DNA of 10,977 nt from CAVSBT01 sp964609465. Its GTDB lineage: Bacteria; Chloroflexota; Dehalococcoidia; DSTF01; JALHUB01. How positions within the stretch are numbered: position 1 is the first letter of the stretch; each line of letters opens with the position of its first letter. The notes under the pieces were generated by a model. The model did not search any database. It worked only from the letters and a program-made list of their open reading frames with translations, and had not been told where the DNA came from. A program made the translations under genes and the position numbers. The DNA is taken from assembly GCA_964609465.1 (NCBI GenBank), contig CAZSSQ010000085.1, forward strand, positions 1 to 10,977, read 5' to 3'. Below are positions 1 through 6,504 of the stretch, piece by piece.

Positions 1-4
1 TCCG

Positions 5-33
5 TTGACGGGGCGAGGCCCCTGTGGTAGCAT
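5..33 (+). promoter_or_regulatory. sigma70-like promoter of the leader transcript
   Basis: TTGACG lies at 5-10 and TAGCAT at 28-33, separated by exactly 17 nt. This is a good vegetative -35/-10 pair. The predicted transcription start near 40 falls just before a perfect Shine-Dalgarno sequence at 46-51, so promoter, ribosome site and start codon are packed very tightly. It could drive the leader only or read on into birA at 271. The call rests on motif match and spacing alone. Confidence 0.5.
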
Positions 34-59
34 CGCGATTAGGAAAGGAGGTGATGCGG

Positions 60-137
60 ATGGACAATAGCGATAGTTGTTACGCCTTAGGGTCTATCCA
101 CCCGCACCGCGCCTCCTTGGGGGTAGTTGCTCCCTAG
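60..137 (+). CDS. possible 25-residue leader peptide / small ORF
   Basis: An ATG at 60 (an in-frame alternative lies at 54) opens a 25-codon frame ending in TAG at 135-137. The peptide begins MDNSDSCYALG and ends LGVVAP. The Shine-Dalgarno AAAGGAGGTGAT is as close to ideal as can be, with AGGAGG at 46-51, 8 nt before ATG 60. Codon use (AAT, AGT, TGT, TTA, GTA) is unlike the GC-rich genes around it, and the peptide has no signal sequence, membrane segment or run of a single amino acid that would mark a classical attenuator. The ribosome site is itself inside a strong predicted stem. I do not recognise the peptide. It may be a translated regulatory leader rather than a functional protein, or a chance frame in a structured RNA. 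Confidence 0.3.
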   Translation: MDNSDSCYALGSIHPHRASLGVVAP

Positions 138-145
138 ACGCGCGG

Positions 146-189
146 CCTGCCTCTTCCGCCAGGGCGGATCCGCCTTTGGCGGGGGCAGG
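146..189. repeat. paired-hairpin palindromic repeat (CCTGCC/GGCAGG ends)
   Basis: CCTGCC (146-151) and GGCAGG (184-189) form an outer inverted repeat around two small hairpins: CCGCC-AG-GGCGG (156-167) and CCGCC-TTT-GGCGG (170-182). The centre GGCGGATCCGCC (163-174) is also a perfect palindrome. The CCGCC-AAA-GGCGG core recurs in the other orientation at 7825-7839. The layout of an outer inverted repeat enclosing two hairpins resembles the larger elements near hisC, hisB and purB. Confidence 0.5.
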
Positions 190-193
190 AGAG

Positions 194-212
194 GCTAGGC
201 CCTGGGCCTAGC
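194..212. repeat. 19-bp palindrome
   Basis: GCTAGGCCC (194-202) and GGGCCTAGC (204-212) are perfect complements around a single T. It can fold as a short hairpin in the leader transcript or serve as a symmetrical protein-binding site. It lies directly upstream of the terminator-like hairpin. No function can be assigned from sequence. Confidence 0.4.
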
Positions 213-217
213 AACGC

Positions 218-254
218 GGGGCCACCTCGAGACACCGGGGTGGCCCCTTACTTT
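218..254 (+). terminator. terminator-like hairpin before birA
   Basis: GGGGCCACC (218-226) pairs perfectly with GGTGGCCCC (239-247) around a 12-nt loop. It is followed by TTACTTT, a weak T-rich tail. It could end the leader transcript or act as an attenuator ahead of birA, whose ATG is 23 bp beyond the stem. The short interrupted T tract leaves intrinsic termination uncertain. Confidence 0.45.
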
Positions 255-270
255 CGGGGAAGACGGTCCC

Positions 271-1050
271 ATGAGCCAAGGGTTCTCTGTCGAAGCCTTC
301 CAGGCTCGCCTAAGGGCCCGCTACGTGGGGCGGCGCTTCTTCTACCACGAGCGTCTCCCCTCGACGCAGGATGCGGCCAGGCAGGAAGCCGAGCGCGACG
401 CCCCTGAGGGCACCACTATCCTCGCCGACCAGCAGACAGCCGGTCGGGGGCGCCTGGGCCGAGAGTGGGTCTCACCTGCGGGCGCCAACCTGTACTTCTC
501 GGTGGTCCTGCGGCCCGCCGCCGAGCACGTGCGGACGCTGGGGATGATCTGGCCCCTGGCCATCTGTCAGGCAGTGGGGGAGGTGGCGGGCCTCTCGGCG
601 CGGGTCAAGTGGCCCAATGACGTGCTGGTGGGGCCGCGCAAGCTGGCCGGCGTCCTCATCGACTCCGAGTTCAGCGGCGGCCGGGTGGACTACGCCATCG
701 CCGGCATCGGCCTCAACGTCAACCTGGACGTGTCGGCAAACGAGGAGATCCGGGACATAGCCACCAGCATGTCGGCTGAGCTGGGGCGCGAGGTGGCGCG
801 AGAAGAACTGCTGGCCACAGTCCTGCGTCGCTTCGAGGAGTTGTACGAGGCGGCGCGCCGTGGCCAGCCGGTCCATCTGGGCTGGAAGGCGCACCTCGAC
901 ACACTAGGCCGCCGCGTCCGCGTCAGGTCTGGTGAGGTGGTGGAACAGGGCGTGGCCGAAGACGTCGAGCCCGACGGCACGCTCATTCTCCGCCGGCCCG
1001 ACGGCTCGCACGTCCGCATTGAGGCCGGCGAGGTCACCCTGAAGGGATAG
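271..1050 (+). CDS. birA: biotin--[acetyl-CoA-carboxylase] ligase, class I (no HTH domain)
   Basis: The enzyme activates biotin with ATP to biotinyl-5'-AMP and transfers it to the biotin carboxyl carrier protein of acetyl-CoA carboxylase and related carboxylases, in the cytoplasm. The 259 residues show the biotin/lipoate ligase fold: GRGRLGR nucleotide/biotin loop at 58-64, KWPNDV at 113-118, a probable active-site lysine in PRKLAG (K124), and GIGLNVN at 145-151. The small C-terminal SH3-like BPL_C domain occupies about 210-259. There is no N-terminal winged-helix domain, so unlike E. coli BirA this class I protein should not repress transcription itself. ATG 271 is preceded by GGGGAAG at 256-262 with 8-nt spacing. 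Upstream lies the leader/terminator region. Downstream it converges on the slipin gene with only 7 bp between stop codons. Confidence 0.95.
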   Translation: MSQGFSVEAFQARLRARYVGRRFFYHERLPSTQDAARQEAERDAPEGTTILADQQTAGRGRLGREWVSPAGANLYFSVVLRPAAEHVRTLGMIWPLAICQAVGEVAGLSARVKWPNDVLVGPRKLAGVLIDSEFSGGRVDYAIAGIGLNVNLDVSANEEIRDIATSMSAELGREVAREELLATVLRRFEELYEAARRGQPVHLGWKAHLDTLGRRVRVRSGEVVEQGVAEDVEPDGTLILRRPDGSHVRIEAGEVTLKG

Positions 1051-1057
1051 CGGCGGG

Positions 1058-1954
1058 CTAAGACTCCTCGGGCTCCTTCTTCTCGCTCTCTCCGGCGCTT
1101 TCCAGTCCTGGCAGCGAGCTGCTGGCGGGAGGCTCAGTGACGCCTGGGGATACGGCCCCGGCGACGGCAGCCAGCGCCGCCCCGCTCCGGTTCATGAAGG
1201 CCTGGATGATGTCGATGGGCACCGGGAAGACGATTGTGCTGTTGCGCTCGGAGGCCACCTCGGTCAGGGTCTGGAGAAACCGAAGCTGGAGCGTGTTGGG
1301 CGCCGAGGACATGATTCGCGCGGCGTCGGCAAGCTTCTGGGCCGCCTGAAACTCGCCCTCGGCGTGGATGACCTTGGCCCGCCGCTCGCGCTCGGCTTCC
1401 GCCTGGCGCGCGATGGCCCGCTGCATCGTCTGGGGCAATTCCACGTCCTTCACCTCAACGGTGCTCACCTTCACGCCCCAGGGCTCCGTCTGCTCGTCGA
1501 TGACCTGCTGGAGGCGCTGGTTAATGCGCTCCCTCTCAGAGAGCAGTTCGTCCAGGTCCGACTGGCCGAGGGCGCTGCGCAGCGTCGTCTGGGAGATCTG
1601 CGATGTGGCTCGGAAGTGGTCCAGCACCTTGACTACGGCCGCCTCCGGGTCCACCACCCGGAAGTAGATGACGGCGTTCACCTTCACAGTGACGTTGTCG
1701 CGGGTGATGGCCTCCTGCGTGGGCACGTCCATGGTCACGATGCGCAGGTCTACCTTCACCATCCGCTCCACCAGGGGGATGATGAAGAACAGGCCCGGTC
1801 CCCGGGCACCCACCAGCCGGCCGAGACGGAAGATGACGCCCCGCTCGTACTCCTGGACGATGCGCACCGCGTACGGGTAGGCGAGGAAGCCCCACGGGGG
1901 TATGAGGAGGAAGAATCCGAGGGCGACCAACAGCGCCTTCACAAACCGTTCCAT
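1058..1954 (-). CDS. slipin / stomatin-like SPFH-domain membrane protein
   Basis: A 298-residue SPFH-domain protein. An N-terminal membrane segment (about 5-28) is followed by the stomatin core: YERGVIFRLGR at 36-46, RGPGLFFIIP at 51-60, and the SPFH fold to about 190. A charged, probably coiled-coil stretch rich in Ala/Glu/Arg follows (about 180-215), then the hydrophobic C-terminal patch STIVFPVPIDII (239-250) and an acidic, probably disordered tail. Slipins oligomerise in membranes and are usually encoded beside an NfeD/STOPP protease, as here. In the Pyrococcus horikoshii pair PH1510/PH1511 the protease cuts the slipin at its C-terminal hydrophobic patch. The start at 1954 is chosen because AAAGGAG lies 6 nt upstream. 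A longer reading to 2062 would run into the nfeD coding end and adds a basic segment not seen in the family. It is 55 bp downstream of nfeD and probably cotranscribed. Confidence 0.92.
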   Translation of the reverse strand: MERFVKALLVALGFFLLIPPWGFLAYPYAVRIVQEYERGVIFRLGRLVGARGPGLFFIIPLVERMVKVDLRIVTMDVPTQEAITRDNVTVKVNAVIYFRVVDPEAAVVKVLDHFRATSQISQTTLRSALGQSDLDELLSERERINQRLQQVIDEQTEPWGVKVSTVEVKDVELPQTMQRAIARQAEAERERRAKVIHAEGEFQAAQKLADAARIMSSAPNTLQLRFLQTLTEVASERNSTIVFPVPIDIIQAFMNRSGAALAAVAGAVSPGVTEPPASSSLPGLESAGESEKKEPEES

Positions 1955-1960
1955 GTCTAG

Positions 1961-1967
1961 CTCCTTT
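1961..1967 (-). promoter_or_regulatory. ribosome binding site deciding the slipin start
   Basis: On the minus strand AAAGGAG ends 6 nt before the ATG at 1954. This fixes the slipin start there rather than at the in-frame codon at 2062, and gives an N-terminus that begins directly before the membrane segment, as in other slipins. Confidence 0.8.
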
Positions 1968-2009
1968 GCTTGTGCCTCTTCGAAGGGTCCGCGGGTCAGC
2001 CGGGCGCGG

Positions 2010-3416
2010 TCATGCCGTGCCTGCCTGACCCTCTTCTGGCCGCCGTGCCTCCGGCCGGTCATCCCCTGCCGGAGGCTCCGCTTTTCCTTCGCCGGGCGCC
2101 CTCCTGACGGTCAGGTGAAGACCGCGCACGCCGGTTACTATGACCCTTTCGCCCACTCGGACAGGCCCGTCCTCAGAGGTAGCCTGCCAGCGCTCGCCTT
2201 CCAGGAACACCTGGCCGCTCGGCTCCAGGGGGGAGCGGGCCACGGCGGCGCGTCCAATGAGCGACTGTATGCCAGTCGTGGCGGGCATGCGTCGCATGCG
2301 AAGGATGGTGCTCATCACCATCAGGAAGAATACACCGATCACGGCGGCCCAACCATAGATAAGCCACCTCGATACCTGGAACTCGGGGTTGCTGGTGCTG
2401 GTCAGGAGCAATCCGCCCAGGATCAGCGAGATAATGCCGCCGACGCCCAGGACGCCGAAACCCGCCACCAGCAGCTCGGCGAAGAAGAGGGCGAAGGCCA
2501 GAAGGATGAGGAGGACGCCCGCCCAGTTCACAGGCAGGGTGCCCAGCGAGAAGAAGGCCAGCAGCAAGGCGATGCTCCCGACAACGGCGGGCAGGATGAA
2601 CCCCGGGTGCAGCATCTCGATGGCGATGGCCGCAAGCCCCACGCTGAGCAGTATGAAAGCGATGTTGGGGTCGCTCAGGATCAGGAAGAAGCGCTGCACC
2701 AGGGTCATGTTGTTCTCGACAACGGGGGCGTTGGCTACCTGCAAGGTGGTGGGGCCTGTCAGTAGGTCTACAGAGCGGCCGTCGACGGCGGCCAGGAGGG
2801 AGGGCAGGTCGGGCTCCACCAGGTCGACAACGTTGAGGCGGACGGCGTCCTCCTCATCGGCGGAGATGCTCTCCCGCACGGCGCGCTCAGCCCAATCGAC
2901 GTTGCGGCCTCGGAGCTTGGCGATGCCGGTGATGTAGGCGGCGGCGTCGTTGGTGACCTTGTCGCCCAGCGTCCCCTCGATGTCCTCGCCGGTCCCGCCC
3001 ACGGGATGGGCAGCGCCAATGGCGGTGTTGGGGGCCATGGCCGCCACGTTCCCGGCCAGGGTGATGAAGGTGCCGGCGGAGGCGGCGCGGGCCCCAGGCG
3101 GCCAGACGTAGGTGATGACCGGCACTTGGGATGACTCTATGCGCTGCACTATGTCGCGCATGGAGGTGTCCAGCCCGCCGGGGGTGTCCAGGCGCAGGAC
3201 AACGGCCACCGCGTCGCTGTCCTCGGCGGCGCCGATCGCGCTCTCGACGTAGTGGGCCATAACCGGGTTGATTATCCCGTCGATGGTGACCACGTGGACG
3301 GCGTTCTTCTCCTTGATGGATGCGGCGCAACCCGCCAGTCCCAGCGCCAGCAGCACGGCGCCAAGAAGCAGAAGAACGTTCCTCCTGGCCTCTCTGCCGG
3401 GTGATCTCTTGGGCAT
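2010..3416 (-). CDS. nfeD: NfeD/STOPP-type membrane-bound serine protease (ClpP class)
   Basis: A 468-residue protein of the long NfeD (NfeD1b, stomatin operon partner protein) class. The N-terminus is a lipoprotein-like signal with hydrophobic core 13-28 and lipobox LAGC (27-30, Cys30). The ClpP-like protease domain (about 38-220) holds LDTPGG at 76-81, the nucleophile Ser113 in RAASAGTF, and Lys153 in GDKVTND as the probable second dyad residue, by comparison with Pyrococcus PH1510 Ser97/Lys138. Four or five membrane segments follow (about 244-268, 272-291, 298-318, 322-340, 352-372). A C-terminal soluble OB-fold NfeD domain (about 384-440) and a charged Pro/Glu-rich tail complete it. The protease domain is expected outside the cytoplasmic membrane. 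The start ATG at 3416 has GGAGG just upstream on the minus strand. It precedes the slipin gene, its probable substrate or partner, and diverges from hisG. Confidence 0.93.
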   Translation of the reverse strand: MPKRSPGREARRNVLLLLGAVLLALGLAGCAASIKEKNAVHVVTIDGIINPVMAHYVESAIGAAEDSDAVAVVLRLDTPGGLDTSMRDIVQRIESSQVPVITYVWPPGARAASAGTFITLAGNVAAMAPNTAIGAAHPVGGTGEDIEGTLGDKVTNDAAAYITGIAKLRGRNVDWAERAVRESISADEEDAVRLNVVDLVEPDLPSLLAAVDGRSVDLLTGPTTLQVANAPVVENNMTLVQRFFLILSDPNIAFILLSVGLAAIAIEMLHPGFILPAVVGSIALLLAFFSLGTLPVNWAGVLLILLAFALFFAELLVAGFGVLGVGGIISLILGGLLLTSTSNPEFQVSRWLIYGWAAVIGVFFLMVMSTILRMRRMPATTGIQSLIGRAAVARSPLEPSGQVFLEGERWQATSEDGPVRVGERVIVTGVRGLHLTVRRAPGEGKAEPPAGDDRPEARRPEEGQAGTA

Positions 3417-3433
3417 TCTAGCCTCCGTCTAGA

Positions 3434-3439
3434 ATTATA
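3434..3439 (-). promoter_or_regulatory. -10 box of the nfeD-slipin operon promoter
   Basis: A perfect TATAAT on the minus strand lies 17 bp before the nfeD start codon. Transcription would begin around 3427, giving a very short leader that still includes the GGAGG ribosome site. No convincing -35 hexamer is found at 16-18 nt spacing, although the spacer carries an A-run, so an activator or another sigma factor is possible. Confidence 0.45.
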
Positions 3440-3479
3440 TCCTTTTTGACGAGGGCGCTCCCAGGGTGGCCCCCTTCAG

Positions 3480-3508
3480 TTGAAGCCGCCAGGGGCTCAT
3501 TGTAGAAT
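3480..3508 (+). promoter_or_regulatory. promoter of the histidine operon
   Basis: TTGAAG (3480-3485), a 17-nt spacer and TAGAAT (3503-3508) form a well-spaced sigma70-like promoter on the plus strand. The predicted start near 3515 leaves a leader of about 68 nt before hisG. It lies back-to-back with the nfeD -10 box about 40 bp away, so the two transcription units share one short control region. Confidence 0.55.
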
Positions 3509-3511
3509 GAC

Positions 3512-3545
3512 CCTGCCTGCCGATCCCGACGGCGCGTCGGGCAGG
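3512..3545. repeat. palindromic hairpin in the hisG leader
   Basis: CCCGACG (3525-3531) pairs with CGTCGGG (3535-3541) around GCG. CCTGC (3512-3516) and GCAGG (3541-3545) can extend it as an outer inverted repeat. The CCTGCC/GGCAGG flanks recall the repeat at 146-189. The hairpin would sit at the very 5' end of the his transcript. No histidine-codon leader peptide or T-tract accompanies it, so classical his attenuation is not supported. Confidence 0.4.
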
Positions 3546-3582
3546 CGGGCTCGCTTGTTCTAAGAGGAGGAGCAGGAAAGCC

Positions 3583-4461
3583 ATGAGTCGCGGGGTGCTG
3601 AGGATTGGTCTGCCGGCCGGCAGTCTCCGGGAGGCTGCTCTGGCCCTGTTCCGCAAAGCGGGCTACGACGTGACGCTCCATTCCCGCTCCTACAACCTCT
3701 CCGTGGATGACCCGGAGATGGAGTGCATTCTTGTCCGAGCCCAGGAGATCCCTCGCTATGTGCAGGACGGCGTGATGGACGCCGGCCTAACGGGCTACGA
3801 CTGGGTGCAGGAGAACGGGGCCGACGTGGTTGAGGTGGCCGCCCTGGTGTTTTCCAAGGAGACGCGCCGGCCGGTGCGCTGGGTGCTGGCGGTACCCCTT
3901 GACTCACCCATCAAGAAGGTTGAGCACTTGGAGGGGAAGCGCGTCGCTACCGAGCTCGTGAAGGTGACCGGTGACTTCTTGCGCCGGGCGGGCGTCAAGG
4001 CGCATGTCGAGTTCTCGTGGGGCGCCACCGAGGCCAAACCGCCCGTCCTGGCCGACGCCATCGTCGAGCTGACTGAGACGGGAAGCTCGCTGGCGGCCAA
4101 CAACCTGCGGGTCCTGGAGACGGTCTTGGAGAGCACGCCGCGCCTCATCGCCAGCAAGGAAGCCTGGGCCGATCCCTGGCGACGCAAGAAGATCGAAGAC
4201 GTTGCGTTGATGCTCAAGGGCGCCATGGCCGCGGAGGGCAAAGTGGGGCTTATGCTGAACGTGAGGGTGATAGATCTCGATACGGTCATCGCCATTCTCC
4301 CGGCCCTGGAGAAGCCCACCATCTCCTCCCTTTCCGATAAGGCGTGGGTAGCCGTGAACACCATCGTCGATGAGTCCGTGGTGCGGGAGATCGTGCCCAA
4401 GCTGAAGGATGCCGGAGCGCGGGGTATCGTGGAGTATCCCATCAACAAGATCATTGAGTAG
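3583..4461 (+). CDS. hisG: ATP phosphoribosyltransferase, long form
   Basis: This enzyme condenses ATP with PRPP to N1-(5-phosphoribosyl)-ATP, the first committed step of histidine synthesis, in the cytoplasm. At 292 residues it is the long form: a two-lobed periplasmic-binding-protein-like catalytic core (about 5-215) followed by a C-terminal ACT-like domain (about 218-290). The latter mediates hexamer formation and histidine feedback inhibition in the family, and the long form needs no HisZ partner. The PRPP-binding signature is clear at 158-170 (DAIVELTETGSSL), preceded by GATEAKPP at 147-154. ATG 3583 follows a purine-rich ribosome site (GAGGAGGAG at 3565-3573 and AGGAAAG at 3574-3580). 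It is the first gene of the his operon, and only 2 bp separate its stop from the next ATG. Confidence 0.96.
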   Translation: MSRGVLRIGLPAGSLREAALALFRKAGYDVTLHSRSYNLSVDDPEMECILVRAQEIPRYVQDGVMDAGLTGYDWVQENGADVVEVAALVFSKETRRPVRWVLAVPLDSPIKKVEHLEGKRVATELVKVTGDFLRRAGVKAHVEFSWGATEAKPPVLADAIVELTETGSSLAANNLRVLETVLESTPRLIASKEAWADPWRRKKIEDVALMLKGAMAAEGKVGLMLNVRVIDLDTVIAILPALEKPTISSLSDKAWVAVNTIVDESVVREIVPKLKDAGARGIVEYPINKIIE

Positions 4462-4463
4462 TC

Positions 4464-5216
4464 ATGCCACCCCTGGCCCTGCACATGGGCGTCGCCAAGG
4501 AGCTGGCCGACCGCCTGCGCCACGCGGCGCTGGAGGCGGACCTGGGCGCCTACTACCTGGGATCGACTACGCCCGACATCCACGTGCTCATGCGCTGGGA
4601 GCGAGAACGCACCCACTTCTTCGACCTGAACGAGCTCGGTCACCAGGACGGCGTGGCGGCCCTCTTCAGCGAGCACCCGGAGCTGGCCGACCCTAGCCGG
4701 CTGAACCCTTCGACGCGCTCCTTTGTGGCCGGCTATGTCTCACACCTGGTCATGGATGAGGTGTGGATCGAGGACATCTACCGGCCCTTCTTCGGCCAGC
4801 AGTCCCCCCTGGGCGGCGACGCGCGCGCCAACGTTCTGGACCGCGTCCTCCAGTACGAGCTGGACCGCCAGGAGCGCACGAAGCGGGAGATCATGGAGCA
4901 CGTGCGCCAGGAGCTGGCCGCCAGCGCCCTGGAGATACACGTCGGCTTTATCGACGCCGAGTCCCTGAGGCGCTGGCGCGACATATCGGTCGAGGTGACG
5001 GCCCACGCCCCCGACTGGGCGAGCTTCCGCTACCTGGCCGGCCGCTACCTGAAGGCGTACGGCATCGGCACGCCCGAGGCCCTGGAGGAGTTCATCAAGG
5101 GTGTGCCGGAGATGCTGTCGGAGACCGTCCGGCACGTGGGCTGGGACCGCATCCAGGCCTTCCTGGACAGGAGCCGCAGCGATATCCTGCGGGCTATCAA
5201 GGACTACCTTTCGTGA
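4464..5216 (+). CDS. zinc-dependent phospholipase C-like protein inside the his operon
   Basis: A 250-residue protein resembling the zinc-dependent phospholipase C family (the Pfam zinc_dep_PLPC type). Candidate metal ligands occur in the expected order: His7 in LHMGVAKELA, Asp38 in TTPDIH, His51 in RTHFFD, and His94 and Asp98 in VAGYVSHLVMDEVW (about 88-101). The remainder is largely helical with no recognised domain. It has no signal peptide or membrane segment, so a cytoplasmic role is likely, and true phospholipase activity is doubtful. Start 4464 keeps His7; the next ATG (4485) would remove it. There is no clear ribosome site, and the gene begins 2 bp after hisG and overlaps hisD by 4 bp (GTGA), indicating translational coupling on both sides. 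A metal-dependent hydrolase tied to histidine synthesis is possible but unproven. Family call moderately sure; function unknown. Confidence 0.75.
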   Translation: MPPLALHMGVAKELADRLRHAALEADLGAYYLGSTTPDIHVLMRWERERTHFFDLNELGHQDGVAALFSEHPELADPSRLNPSTRSFVAGYVSHLVMDEVWIEDIYRPFFGQQSPLGGDARANVLDRVLQYELDRQERTKREIMEHVRQELAASALEIHVGFIDAESLRRWRDISVEVTAHAPDWASFRYLAGRYLKAYGIGTPEALEEFIKGVPEMLSETVRHVGWDRIQAFLDRSRSDILRAIKDYLS

Positions 5217-6504
5217 GGATCATCTACGGGGCAGGGGAGGCGCGACGGACGGTGCTCCGCCGCCAGCCCCTGGGCGAGACAGTGCTGCCGCCGGCGGTCC
5301 GGGAGCGCATTCGGGAGGTCTTCGGCGCTGAGCTTTCGGCCCAGGAGGCGGTGGAGCGCATCGTGGCGGCCGTGCGCGCGGAGGGCGACGCCGCCGTCCG
5401 CCGCTACAGCCGCGCCTTCGACGGGGTCGAGTACGCCTCGCTGGAGGTGCCGCCAGCCGACGTGCAGGCGGCCTGCCAGCAGGTGGACCCGCCCCTGGTG
5501 GAGGCCCTGCGCTTCGCCGCCGACCGCATCCGCGCCTTCCACGAGGCCCAGCGCCAGCGCGGCCCGTCCGACTTCTTCGAGGACGGCTTGGGGGTGCAGA
5601 TTCGGCCCCTGGAGCGCGTGGGCGTCTACGTGCCGGGGACGGTGGCCGTCTATCCCTCGTCGGTGCTGATGACTGTGATACCGGCGCGGGTTGCCGGCGT
5701 TGAGCAGGTGTACGTGGCGAGCCCGGCCTCCGCCGACGGCCGGGTGTCACCCCTCAAGCTGGTGGCCGCCGACATCGCCGGCGTCGACCGGGTGTTCCGG
5801 GCCAGCGGCGCCCAGGCCATCGCCGCCCTCGCCTACGGCACGGAGACGGTGCCGCGGGTGGACAAGGTCTGCGGCCCCGGCAACATCTTCGTCACCCTGG
5901 CCAAGAGGCTGGTCTATGGCGACGTGGGCATCGACTCCCTCTACGGGCCCACGGAGACGGTGGTGGTGGCCGATGACACGGCCGACCCGGCGTCCTGCGC
6001 CGCCGACCTCCTGGCTCAGGCCGAGCACGATGAGCTGGCGACGCCCCTTCTCCTGACGCCGTCGGAGGAGCTGGCGCGGGCCGTCGCCGGAGAGGTGGAG
6101 CGGCAGCTCGAGGGGCTGGAGCGGGCCGGGATCGCCCGGTCGGCTCTGGAGGCGCGCGGGGGCATAGTGGTGACGGCGGGCCTGGAGGAGGCGCTGGAGC
6201 TGGCCAACGAGTTCGGGCCGGAGCACCTCTGCCTGCTGGTGCGCGACGTCGCCTCCTGGGCGCCGCGGGTGCGGCACGCCGGCGGCCTCTTCCTGGGCGA
6301 GACCTCGCCCGAGGCGGTGGGCGACTACACGGCCGGCCCCAGCCACGTCATGCCTGCCGGGGGCAGCGCCCGCTTCTCGTCGCCCCTGAGCGTCTTCGAC
6401 TTCCTGAAGTTCACCAGCGTGGTGGACATTGATGCTGCTACTCTCGGCCGAGTGGGGCCGCCGGCGGCGGCCATCGCCCGCGCCGAGGGGCTGACGGCCC
6501 ACGC
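5213..6504 (+). CDS. hisD: histidinol dehydrogenase (3' end lost in assembly gap)
   Basis: This enzyme oxidises L-histidinol in two NAD-dependent steps to L-histidine, the end of the pathway. The 430 complete codons carry the family hallmarks: VCGPGNIFVTLAKR (219-232), GPTET (245-249), zinc ligands Gln269 and His272 in LLAQAEHDE, the catalytic pair Glu337-His338 in EFGPEHL, zinc ligand Asp371 in VGDYTAGPSH, and the fourth ligand His430 in GLTAH. These correspond to E. coli Q259, H262, E326, H327, D360 and H419. His430 is the last complete codon before the run of N; roughly 10 residues and the stop are missing. The start is GTG 5213, overlapping the preceding stop by 4 bp. A continuous frame through the gap into hisC is an artefact of gap length, not a HisD-HisC fusion. 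Confidence 0.95.

Larger units (their letters stand above)
40..254 (+). ncRNA. candidate structured leader RNA or small RNA upstream of birA
   Basis: The stretch runs from a predicted transcription start (near 40) to a terminator-like hairpin ending near 247. Bases 45-53 (AAGGAGGTG) pair with 110-118, 55-59 (TGCGG) with 102-106, and 61-64 (TGGA) with 97-100. This gives an imperfect 18-bp stem with a 1x3 and a 1x1 internal loop. The stem buries the Shine-Dalgarno sequence and both possible start codons (54 and 60). The loop region 65-96 is AT-richer than the surroundings. Further palindromes follow at 146-189 and 194-212. No known riboswitch or RNA family was recognised. It could be a cis-acting leader for the small reading frame or for birA, or an independent small RNA. 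The function is unknown and the boundaries are approximate. Confidence 0.35.

Noticed and set aside
41..90. Resemblance of the minus strand to the 3' end of 16S rRNA (CGTAACAA followed by ATCACCTCCTTT)
   Set aside because: The second part is simply the complement of an ideal Shine-Dalgarno sequence, and the short GTAACAA match is not followed by the conserved helix 45 sequence. No other rRNA sequence is present.
1955..2062. Longer slipin with a start at 2062
   Set aside because: The extra 36 residues are basic and unlike slipins, overlap the nfeD end, and lack a ribosome site as good as AAAGGAG before 1954.
3512..3582. his attenuator with leader peptide
   Set aside because: No run of His codons, no alternative terminator hairpin and no T-tract before hisG; only a single GC-rich hairpin is visible.
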